DNA of 64,000 bases from Bacteroidota bacterium. GTDB lineage: Bacteria; Bacteroidota; Ignavibacteria; UBA10030; UBA6906. The notes beneath the pieces are model-generated. The model saw only the letters and a list, made by a program, of their open reading frames with translations. It ran no database searches and was not told where the DNA came from. Where the stretch lies: contig JAHBUR010000014.1 in the NCBI GenBank assembly GCA_019637975.1, positions 1 to 64,000 of the forward strand, written 5' to 3'. Numbering within the stretch: position 1 is the stretch's first letter; every line of letters starts with the position of its first letter. Both the position numbers and the translations under genes were made by a program. Positions 1 to 7,527 of this stretch are shown piece by piece.

Positions 1-2
1 TC

Positions 3-965
3 GAGGAGAATGTGGACTTTTCCGAGTGCACATTCGTAGGAAGCGAGACACGGTTTGTTGACTGTACGTTCAAGAAAGGTGCTTCATTTCTTGGTAGTCG
101 TTTTGAAGCTGAGAAAACCACTTTTTCGAGATGCACTTTCGAGGCTGAAACTAAATTCAACCATGCGGTTTTTAAGAATGCAACTATCTTCGAAGGGTCG
201 CGAGACTCATCAACGAATTTGTTGTTTAAGGGACATGTCCAATTCAAGTACATCTCGATTCGTGAACCCAAGGAGTTCACCTTTAGATACGTGAACTTTG
301 AAAACGTTGAGTTCCGCGGCACCGATCTGCAAGATCTAAGAGTCACTTCTGTCAACTGGAGAAAGGCAAAAACGAGTATTGCAGGACGAGAACGGATCAT
401 TTTATATGATCAAGTTTTGTTGGAGCAACAACAGCGCAGCAATCAAAACCTGAAAATCGATGAGCACGAATTCAATCTTGTCCAAAATGCCTATCGAGAT
501 CTCAAACAGAATTTCGACAACAATCGCTTCTTTGGACCAGCCGATGAATTCTATTTCCGTGAAATGGAAATGCTCCGGCTCCACCCTCGGAATCTTGTGA
601 CAAGATGCTTTTCTTGGAGGGCCTTGTATAGGTTGACGAGTGGATATGGTCTCTTTTGGCTTAACGGCATATTGTCACTGCTCTTCACCGTTCTCATATT
701 CGCCGCTCTGACATTACTTACAGGTTTTGAGAAACCTCAGATCAACTATGACCTTGCATTTTCCTTCCCTACGGTATCAAAACTCTGGTCCGACTATCTT
801 GATGCGCTGACATATAACTTGCTCAGTGTCTTTCCAGCAAAGGACATTTCCGCGGTCTACTTGCCTTCCATTTGCACTCGAATTGTCCAAATCCCCGAAT
901 ATGCGCTTATCGCCACTTTCTCCACGCTGACTATATTGGCAATACGACGGAGATTCAAACGGTAG
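3..965 (+). CDS. Pentapeptide-repeat protein with C-terminal channel-like membrane part (5' end cut by window)
   Basis: The reading frame is open to the left edge, so the true start is probably outside the window; a GTG at 12 is only the first possible internal start. The first ~110 residues repeat phenylalanine and cysteine every five residues (FSECTF, FVDCTF, FSRCTF, FEAETKF), as in pentapeptide-repeat beta-helices. The middle (~115-205) is charged and probably helical. The C-terminus has a hydrophobic segment (~GLFWLNGILSLLFTVLIF), a short amphipathic stretch (YLDALTYNLLSVFPAKD), a second hydrophobic segment and a basic tail (RRRFKR). That S5-pore-S6-like order resembles pentapeptide proteins fused to two-TM potassium-channel modules, but the TVGYGD filter is missing. 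The substrate is unknown. The repeat assignment is confident; the channel relationship is a guess. Confidence 0.7.
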   Translation, partial: EENVDFSECTFVGSETRFVDCTFKKGASFLGSRFEAEKTTFSRCTFEAETKFNHAVFKNATIFEGSRDSSTNLLFKGHVQFKYISIREPKEFTFRYVNFENVEFRGTDLQDLRVTSVNWRKAKTSIAGRERIILYDQVLLEQQQRSNQNLKIDEHEFNLVQNAYRDLKQNFDNNRFFGPADEFYFREMEMLRLHPRNLVTRCFSWRALYRLTSGYGLFWLNGILSLLFTVLIFAALTLLTGFEKPQINYDLAFSFPTVSKLWSDYLDALTYNLLSVFPAKDISAVYLPSICTRIVQIPEYALIATFSTLTILAIRRRFKR

Positions 966-1306
966 ACAGGAAAGCCATCCATCCTCAAAACCCAAACCCC
1001 GACGTCAGGTACACCTTCACGCTTCTGCTGCGGTGAGACGAATTGAGTAACTCAACAATCTCCATCTTCATACAAAGCGAAAATGACGCCGCTTAAGGCG
1101 CTGCAGAAGTTGGGGGGGGGATGAAAAAGAAGACAAAACTCTGATCCCGATTCATCGGGATTTTGTTGGGCCAGCGTGACGGTTCCACCGTCATGCGAGG
1201 AAAACATCGCGCGAGAGAAGTGCATTGCCTTTTCGAAATGGAATCCGTATTCTAGGTCAAGAAATCGAAAGGCTTTGTTGGATTCTGAAATAGCTTGGGA
1301 GGTAGC
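966..1306. other. Intergenic stretch with a hairpin and a G9 tract
   Basis: There is no convincing gene here. It holds a run of nine G residues near 1112-1121 and a perfect 7-bp hairpin at 1144-1161 annotated separately. The right end carries a ribosome-binding-like GGGAGGT just before the antitoxin remnant. Confidence 0.5.
1144..1167 (+). terminator. Possible rho-independent terminator
   Basis: ATCCCGA (1144-1150), loop TTCA, TCGGGAT (1155-1161), followed by TTTGTT. The stem is short but perfect and ends in a T-rich tail. It lies 180 bp after the pentapeptide gene, so it may end that transcript. Confidence 0.4.
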
Positions 1307-1525
1307 ATGAGCTCTTCATCTGTCTTTGATCTTACCCCTGCCGAAAAACTCCAACTCGTTGAAGACCTCTGGGATGACCTTGCGGGAAACTCCGGGGCTA
1401 TTCCCGTCCACGAATGGCAGAAGCAGGAATTAGCCCGCCGCAAAGCCAATCTTTAGAAGAACACTGTCTCGGCACTATCGTGGGAAGAAGTGAAGCGCAG
1501 AGTGCGCAGTGGACATGACCGCTAA
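1307..1525 (+). pseudogene. Addiction-module antitoxin (TIGR02574-like) interrupted by an in-frame stop
   Basis: ATG at 1307 follows a good GGGAGGT site. The 49-residue product contains LTPAEKLQLVEDLWDDLA and a later WQKQELARRKA, the pattern of the small 'putative addiction module component' family. It stops at TAG 1454-1456. Reading on in the same frame gives ALSWEEVKRRVRSGHDR and a TAA at 1523-1525, which is the expected SWEEVK-type C-terminus of that family. The gene therefore appears broken by one nonsense change. No RelE/ParE-type toxin follows before gatE, so the locus looks like a decayed toxin-antitoxin module. A functional short form cannot be excluded. Confidence 0.65.
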
Positions 1526-1718
1526 CCTGCCGTGATCTCATTAGCAAGAAGTCGGTGACGGCGACACTTCAACGTCATCCCATCCCTCCTTCACCGACAC
1601 AATCCCGCATTGCACCCCACCCGAAAAGTCCGTAGAATACATGCGGGCTTTGCGAGCATCCCCCCGTATTTCCGGCCTTTCTCATTGAACCTGTTGATTC
1701 TCATAGCACTTCATAATC

Positions 1719-3632
1719 ATGTACGATTTCCTTTTCAAGCCATTTCATGACATGACGGCGTCCGATTATGCCGCCGTCGGATTCACGTCCGGTCTCGAAA
1801 TCCATCAACAACTTCTGACATCAAAGAAATTGTTTTGTCGCTGTCCCGCCGGCCGCTACAGCGATCATTACGACGCCGAAATTCTCCGCCACATGCGCCC
1901 GACATTGTCGGAGTTGGGCGAGTACGACGGGACGGCGTTGATGGAATTCAAAACGAAAAAGAACATCATCTACCGGATCAATCGTGATACCGTTTGCACG
2001 TACGAGATGGACGACACGCCGCCGTTTCAAATCAACGAAGAGGCACTGGATATTGCTCTCGGCATCGGCATGATGTACGGATGCGAGCTGGTAGATGAAC
2101 TTCATATTGCCCGCAAGCAATATCTTGACGGCAGCATCCCGACGGGTTTCCAGCGCACGGCGATCTTTTCCCTCAACGGCATAATTCCTTTCAAGGGTCG
2201 TGAGGTGCGTGTTGTGCAAATGTCGATTGAAGAAGATTCTTGTCGTGAGGTGAGCGATATCGGCCATCAACGCGTGTATCTGACCGACCGGCTCGGTATG
2301 CCGTTGATTGAAACAGTAACGGGGCCGGACATGAAAACGCCGTACGAGGTGGCCGAGGTGGCCGAGTTGTGCCGCTGGATGGCGCGCAGTACCGGGATGG
2401 TTCGGACAGGCATTGGCGCGGCGCGGCAGGATGTGAATGTGAGTGTCACGGGCGGAACGCGGGTGGAAATCAAAGGTGTTCCGCGCATTCCTCATATTCC
2501 CCTCCTCACATACAATGAAGCGATGCGGCAGTGGAATTTGCTTCGCTTACGTGACGAACTTCACCGTCGCGGCATCACGGCGGATGCATTCCAGGCTTCG
2601 ACCGAATCCGTCACAAAATTGCTGAAGAAAACACGATACCTGCCGTTGGAGAATGCCCTCGCCAGCGGCATGATTGTGAACTGCGTGGTGCTTCGCGGCT
2701 TCAGGGATTTGCTTCGCTGGCAAACACAAACCGATACATTCTTCTCAAAAGAAATCTCGGACAGAGTCCGGGTGATAGCATGTCTTACAACTCTCCCCAA
2801 CATTCTCCACTCCGACAGTCCGAGCGAGTCGCTTGCAACGGCGGAATGGCAATCGATCAAGAAAGCTGTTGGCGCAACGGAAGATGATACGCTTGTCCTT
2901 GTTTGGGGAAGCGAACAGGATGCCGCAACGGGTGCACAGGAAATCACTATTCGTGCAAAGGAGGCAACGATCGGCATTCCTTCGGAAACACGACAGGCGC
3001 TCCGTGACGGAACGAATGGATTTGAACGAATTCTTCCCGGCGCCGACCGGATGTATCCCGATACCGATCTCCCGCCGAAGCGAATAACAGATGAGCGGCG
3101 CGAACGAATTCGTGCCGCGCTTCCTCTCGATTTCTGGAAGAGGGAGGATCGCTATAGGAGACTCGGTGTTCCCGAGGATCTTGTGCAATCGCTTTCAGTT
3201 TCACGCTTTGCGGGATTGTTTGACACGTTGACGGGCGAGTGGAACATCCTCCCCAAGCTTGCAGCGACTCTGCTTATTCAATTTCAGAAGAGACTGAAGA
3301 GAGAGGGTCTTGATAATAGGATCGTTGATGAACTGATGATCAAACGGATCGTGAAAGCATACAAAGAGGGGAGAGTTGCGAGAGATGGACTTTATGACAT
3401 TATGAAACAGGCTGTGCGCAACGGATCGTTTGAGGAATCACTCCTCCCTGTGCCTTGTCCGATTGATGAACTTGCGAAGGTTGTTGAAGAAACAGTCGCG
3501 GGACTTGGTGGCATCACAATTCATCATGCAGAAAAAAGGGACGAGATTGTCATGGGATTAGTTATGAACAGATTGCGGGGAAGAGTTGAAGGCTCAACTG
3601 TTCGTGAATACGTGCAGCGGGAGGCACGCTGA
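1719..3632 (+). CDS. gatE: Glu-tRNA(Gln) amidotransferase subunit E
   Basis: Subunit E phosphorylates the glutamate of mischarged Glu-tRNA(Gln) and, with ammonia from GatD, converts it to Gln-tRNA(Gln) in the cytoplasm. The N-terminal GatB-like fold shows GLEIHQQL, KLFCRCP, IARKQYLDGS and SIEEDSCR. It is followed by IKGVPRIPHIPLLTYNE and by a ~100-residue insert (about 340-430) where archaeal GatE carries its AspRS-like domain. GFERILPGADRMYPDTD, also a GatE signature, follows, and the C-terminus is a YqeY-like tail. At 637 residues it matches archaeal GatE and is longer than bacterial GatB (~480). The start may instead be Met12 (1752), since neither ATG has a clear ribosome site. It overlaps gatD by one base. 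Confidence 0.9.
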   Translation: MYDFLFKPFHDMTASDYAAVGFTSGLEIHQQLLTSKKLFCRCPAGRYSDHYDAEILRHMRPTLSELGEYDGTALMEFKTKKNIIYRINRDTVCTYEMDDTPPFQINEEALDIALGIGMMYGCELVDELHIARKQYLDGSIPTGFQRTAIFSLNGIIPFKGREVRVVQMSIEEDSCREVSDIGHQRVYLTDRLGMPLIETVTGPDMKTPYEVAEVAELCRWMARSTGMVRTGIGAARQDVNVSVTGGTRVEIKGVPRIPHIPLLTYNEAMRQWNLLRLRDELHRRGITADAFQASTESVTKLLKKTRYLPLENALASGMIVNCVVLRGFRDLLRWQTQTDTFFSKEISDRVRVIACLTTLPNILHSDSPSESLATAEWQSIKKAVGATEDDTLVLVWGSEQDAATGAQEITIRAKEATIGIPSETRQALRDGTNGFERILPGADRMYPDTDLPPKRITDERRERIRAALPLDFWKREDRYRRLGVPEDLVQSLSVSRFAGLFDTLTGEWNILPKLAATLLIQFQKRLKREGLDNRIVDELMIKRIVKAYKEGRVARDGLYDIMKQAVRNGSFEESLLPVPCPIDELAKVVEETVAGLGGITIHHAEKRDEIVMGLVMNRLRGRVEGSTVREYVQREAR

Positions 3633-5020
3633 TGAACTCAAACGAACTGTACAAAGGGTACCGCGGCGAAGCCCTCGACACGCTCAAGAACTTTGATGCG
3701 CCCATCTGGAGTGATGTTGAGATAGCAACCGACACGGGCACATTCAAGGGCATCATTCTTCCCCGTTCGGAAACTGCAGATCCTCATCATGTTGTTCTCA
3801 AACTTCGTGTAGGGTACAACATTGGTATTGCGGCAAAGCGGATTCGTTCCATCACCATCTCCGGAAGAAAGGAAGCCCATTACAAGATTCCGGAGAAAGC
3901 GTTTCCGTACGATCCGAAGAAGCCCAACGTCAAGTTGTTGGGAACGGGAGGAACGATTGCCAGCAGGCTCGATTACAGAACCGGCGCCGTGATTCCCGCA
4001 TTCTCTCCGGGTGAGTTGTACGGCTCGGTTCCCGAACTTGCCGACATCTGCAATCTTGAAACCGAGAAGCTGTACGGCGTCTTCAGTGAGAACATGGGCC
4101 CCGAACAATGGAAAGGAACCGCCGAAGCCATTGCGCGGGAAATCAGGAAAGGCGCGCACGGCATTGTGATCGGGCATGGGACGGACACGATGCACCACAC
4201 GGCGGCGATACTTTCGTTCATGGTTCAGAATTCCCCGGTACCGATTGTGATGGTCGGCTCGCAGCGTTCAAGTGACCGGCCTTCCTCGGACGCAGCGCTG
4301 AACCTGATGCACAGCGTGAAGACTGCGGCAGAAAGCGACATCGCCGAGGTGATGGTCTGCATGTTCGGCCCGACATCGGATGAATACGGCCTGCTGCATC
4401 GCGGCACGCGTGTCCGCAAGATGCATTCGAGCTATCGTTCGACGTTCCGCACAATCGGGGACATCCCGATTGCGATGGTGGGCAGGGAGTTCATCAAACC
4501 GCTTCGCACGGATTACAAGCGTCGCCGTTCGGATACGGACGTGATTTTGAATGCTGCGTTTGAAGAGATGGTCGCCATTGTGTACTACTATCCCAACATG
4601 CGCCCTGACATTCTCGACTCGCTGATCGAAAACAACTATAAGGGAATCATCATTGCGGGTACAGGACTCGGCCATGTCAACAAACCGCTGTATCCCGCAC
4701 TAAAGCGGGCGCAGGAGAAGAACATCGCCGTGTACATGACGGTGCAGACGTTGTGGGGCTATGTGCAGATGTATGTGTACGACACGGGTCGTGACATGAT
4801 GGATCTGGGCGTCGTTCCAACTGCCAACATGCTTCCGGAAGTCGCTTACATGAAATTAGGATGGGCGTTGGGACAGACGAATGATTTGGAGAAGGTGAAA
4901 GAGATCATGCTCACCCCGGTCGCCGGTGAAATCACCGAACGCGAGCCGAGCAACGGCTACCTGATTTTCCAGGGCGGCGTGCCCGAAGTGGAGGAGTTCA
5001 TTTCCAAATACAGGAAATGA
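3632..5020 (+). CDS. gatD: Glu-tRNA(Gln) amidotransferase subunit D
   Basis: GatD is the asparaginase-like glutaminase that feeds ammonia to GatE. Residues ~1-95 are the small N-terminal barrel domain found in GatD but not in plain asparaginases. The asparaginase part follows: GTGGTIAS (Thr108), GHGTDTMHHT (Thr184, Asp185), SQRSSDRPSSDA, and RVRKMHSSYRSTF (Lys263). Aligned by eye to E. coli AnsB (Thr12, Thr89, Asp90, Lys162), the whole catalytic tetrad is kept. The start ATG overlaps the gatE stop (TGATG), so the two subunits are translationally coupled. The 462-residue length fits archaeal GatD. A stand-alone asparaginase is unlikely because of the N-terminal domain and the coupling. Confidence 0.92.
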   Translation: MNSNELYKGYRGEALDTLKNFDAPIWSDVEIATDTGTFKGIILPRSETADPHHVVLKLRVGYNIGIAAKRIRSITISGRKEAHYKIPEKAFPYDPKKPNVKLLGTGGTIASRLDYRTGAVIPAFSPGELYGSVPELADICNLETEKLYGVFSENMGPEQWKGTAEAIAREIRKGAHGIVIGHGTDTMHHTAAILSFMVQNSPVPIVMVGSQRSSDRPSSDAALNLMHSVKTAAESDIAEVMVCMFGPTSDEYGLLHRGTRVRKMHSSYRSTFRTIGDIPIAMVGREFIKPLRTDYKRRRSDTDVILNAAFEEMVAIVYYYPNMRPDILDSLIENNYKGIIIAGTGLGHVNKPLYPALKRAQEKNIAVYMTVQTLWGYVQMYVYDTGRDMMDLGVVPTANMLPEVAYMKLGWALGQTNDLEKVKEIMLTPVAGEITEREPSNGYLIFQGGVPEVEEFISKYRK

Positions 5021-5025
5021 ACTCC
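4993..5025. repeat. Perfect 13-bp inverted repeat over the gatD stop codon
   Basis: GGAGTTCATTTCC (4993-5005), loop of 7, GGAAATGAACTCC (5013-5025). The stop codon TGA (5018-5020) lies in the right arm. A second, weaker hairpin with one bulge follows at 5027-5052. No T tract follows, so if it ends transcription it is not a classic terminator. It sits between convergent gatD and moeA and could act on both. Confidence 0.55.
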
Positions 5026-5161
5026 ATACAAATCCTCAGAACGAGGTTTGTAGATGCCGGCATATTGAGCTTGTTCTGATAATCCCGCAAAGTCAGATGA
5101 CGGAGCTTCTCCCGGTTTCGGGGCAGCCTTCTGAATTGTTAGAGGGAACAACCACGATGTT

Positions 5162-6385
5162 TCACTGAACCCCCCATTTCAACAATGAAATCTTGACGGC
5201 ATCGCCTGCCGAAAGTTGCTTACATTCTTTCGGAAAGTGAATCAGACAGTCAGCGTTTGCAAGTCCGCCAACCATATGTGAATCCTGTCCCCGAGTCGGT
5301 GCCACATGCAAGGTTCCTTTGGAATCATGAGAGAGCGTTCCCCTCACAAATTCCATTCGTCCTCGCTTTTTCTTCAAGTCATGAGAGAGACGTGCCGATA
5401 GAACGAACATGCCGGCATCATTCATTCCCATCATCTGTAAAAGAGCCGGCTTGATGAGGAGTTGGAATCCAAGCAGCGCCGCAACCGGATTTCCCGGCAG
5501 CCCGAATATCAGCGTGCTTTTCTTTTTTCCAAAAAAAATTGGCTTGCCCGGCTTGATTGCAATTCTCCAGAAAATGCTTCTCACATGAAGATCTGCCAAC
5601 ACTTCTTTCACGAAATCGCTTGACCCGACGGAAACGCCGCCCGACGAGACAACGATGTCTGCATCGGCTACCCCCTGTTTGAACGCTTGCTCGATCTGCT
5701 GTGGGTTGTCACGCGTGCGGAATGTCCGGACGGAGTCAATGCCCATTGCGCGCATAGCTGCAAGAAGTCCGGGGGTATTAGAGTCGTGGATGTTGCCGCG
5801 CCGCAACCGGGTTCCGGGAGGCTGCAGTTCGTTACCCGTGACGATTAACGCAACGCGAGGCTTCCTGCGCACACGAACGTGCTTTCTGCCGAGCGTTGCA
5901 AGCAGGGCTACAACCGGCGGAGTGATAAGTGTACCGCTTTCAAGGACAACTTCACCTTTCTTGAACTCGTCTCCGGCAAACCTGATGTTGCCACCGGTGT
6001 CTGCCCGTGTCGAAAAGTAGACCAGGTCATTCTCCACCCTTACGTGTTCCTGCATGATAACTGTATCGGCTCCGGCGGGGATCTGCGCGCCGGTGAGAAT
6101 TCTGATGGTCGTTCCCTTTTTCAGGTTCACGATGCGAGTGTCGCCTGCTGCAAGTGTATCGGTGAGTTGAAGGCAGGCTTCATTTCTACGGGATGCGTTG
6201 GCAAGATCGGACGAGCGTACCGCAAAGCCGTCAACTGCCGAGGCGTCAAAGCGTGGCAACGGCGTATTTGCTCGAATCGATTCCGCCAATGTATATCCCA
6301 ACGATTTCGGTACGGGGATTCGCACGAGAGGAAGCCTCCGGCAATTGTCGGAAACGAGTTTCAGCGCTTCCCCGAAATCGATCAT
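5162..6385 (-). CDS. moeA: Molybdopterin molybdotransferase MoeA
   Basis: MoeA inserts molybdate into adenylylated molybdopterin, the last common step of molybdenum cofactor synthesis, in the cytoplasm. Recognisable blocks are LPRFDASAVDGFAVRSSDL near the N-terminus, AGDEFKKGEVVLESGT in the beta-rich region, the MogA-like substrate domain with VVSSGGVSVGSSDFVKEVL, then KPGKPIFFGK and GLPGNPVAALLGF, and a C-terminal domain IV. At 407 residues it is full length. It lies 4 bases after the moaC-mogA fusion on the same strand, so the two are almost certainly co-transcribed. No molybdoenzyme or molybdate transporter is present in the window. Confidence 0.95.
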   Translation of the reverse strand: MIDFGEALKLVSDNCRRLPLVRIPVPKSLGYTLAESIRANTPLPRFDASAVDGFAVRSSDLANASRRNEACLQLTDTLAAGDTRIVNLKKGTTIRILTGAQIPAGADTVIMQEHVRVENDLVYFSTRADTGGNIRFAGDEFKKGEVVLESGTLITPPVVALLATLGRKHVRVRRKPRVALIVTGNELQPPGTRLRRGNIHDSNTPGLLAAMRAMGIDSVRTFRTRDNPQQIEQAFKQGVADADIVVSSGGVSVGSSDFVKEVLADLHVRSIFWRIAIKPGKPIFFGKKKSTLIFGLPGNPVAALLGFQLLIKPALLQMMGMNDAGMFVLSARLSHDLKKKRGRMEFVRGTLSHDSKGTLHVAPTRGQDSHMVGGLANADCLIHFPKECKQLSAGDAVKISLLKWGVQ

Positions 6386-6389
6386 GCTT

Positions 6390-7298
6390 TCAGTGCCCCT
6401 TTCCTTCGATCATTGCGAAAGCATGAAGGATGGCAGGAAACAGTGCATCGAGGCCGTCCGTGACGGCGCCGGGTGATCCGGGCAGAGTGACGATCAACGT
6501 TTTCCCGCGTAAACCCGAGCAGGCACGGGAAAGCATTGCGAGAGGGAAACGTGCTTGTCCGTACATTCGTATTGCTTCTGCAACTCCAGGGGCTTCACGG
6601 TCAATCACTTCCCGGGTTGCCTCCGGTGTGATATCACGGGGACTGAGCCCTGTTCCGCCGGTTGTTACAACAAGATCGGCTTTCAAATTGTCGGCGTAGT
6701 GTTTCAGCTTTTCAACAATCGTTGCCTTTTCGTCGGGAATCACTGAATAATCCGCAATCTCGAATCCCTCCGTTTTCAATCGTTCAACTATCACATTTCC
6801 GGAACGGTCAGCGCCTTTCCCATCTGCAATCGAATCCGACATAACCAGAACCGCGGCACGAAATGTCTTTGATGCAGGAAGACGGTACTCCGATTTGCCC
6901 CCGGTCTTCTTGAGAAGGCGAATCTCGCCAATCGACATTTCCTCATCAAGCATCTTCAACATATCATACATTGTCAGGGCGGCAACTGATGCTGCCGTAA
7001 GCGCCTCCATCTCAACACCGGTTTTATAGATAGCCTTCACCGTTGCCGAGACGTCAATCCAGTTTTCGCCGAAGGCGTATTCAACGCCCGCAAAGTCGAT
7101 GGGAAGGGGGTGGCAATACGGGATGATCCCGCTGGTATTCTTAGCCGCTTGTATTGCGGCCACTTTTGCCACTTCAAGCGGGTTTCCTTTCGGGATTCTA
7201 TTCTGGTGGATGAGATCGATTGTTCGGGGGCTGAGATGCAGCCGTGCCGAAGCGACCGCAGTTCTGAGCGTTGTTGTCTTTCGGGAAATATCGCGCAT
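6390..7298 (-). CDS. moaCB: Bifunctional MoaC-MogA/MoaB molybdenum cofactor protein
   Basis: Two enzymes are fused. Residues ~1-140 are MoaC (cyclic pyranopterin monophosphate synthase): IPYCHPLP, IYKTGVEMEALTAASVAALT and the MYDMLKMLDE helix are present. Residues ~144-302 are MogA/MoaB (molybdopterin adenylyltransferase): VVTTGGTGLSPRDITPEAT and LPGSPGAVTDGL are present. The fused protein would supply an early and a late step of cofactor synthesis, with MoeA downstream completing insertion. MoaA, MoaD and MoaE are not in this window. The ATG at 7298 faces the divergent antiporter gene across ~230 bp that should hold both promoters. MoaC-MoaB fusions are known in several bacterial phyla. Confidence 0.93.
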   Translation of the reverse strand: MRDISRKTTTLRTAVASARLHLSPRTIDLIHQNRIPKGNPLEVAKVAAIQAAKNTSGIIPYCHPLPIDFAGVEYAFGENWIDVSATVKAIYKTGVEMEALTAASVAALTMYDMLKMLDEEMSIGEIRLLKKTGGKSEYRLPASKTFRAAVLVMSDSIADGKGADRSGNVIVERLKTEGFEIADYSVIPDEKATIVEKLKHYADNLKADLVVTTGGTGLSPRDITPEATREVIDREAPGVAEAIRMYGQARFPLAMLSRACSGLRGKTLIVTLPGSPGAVTDGLDALFPAILHAFAMIEGKGH

Positions 7299-7527
7299 AG
7301 TAGCTTGTGTTCGGACGGGAGTATTGTCGTTTGGAATTCAATATAGAAAAATTTTCTGAATCAGAATACCAACAGATTTTTTTGCGGCCTCGACGGATTG
7401 TGTCTTGTTTTTATCTGATGTCTTGATATATTCTTGAGTGAGTCTGTGACCAATGCAATCCGGCTGAACATCCGTCCGGAGAATGAACCTCTTCCTTTCC
7501 AATTGAAGCGTAACCCGGCACCCTTTT

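Noticed and set aside
1526-1718. Possible RelE/ParE toxin after the broken antitoxin
   Set aside because: No frame of adequate length or toxin-like motif lies before gatE.
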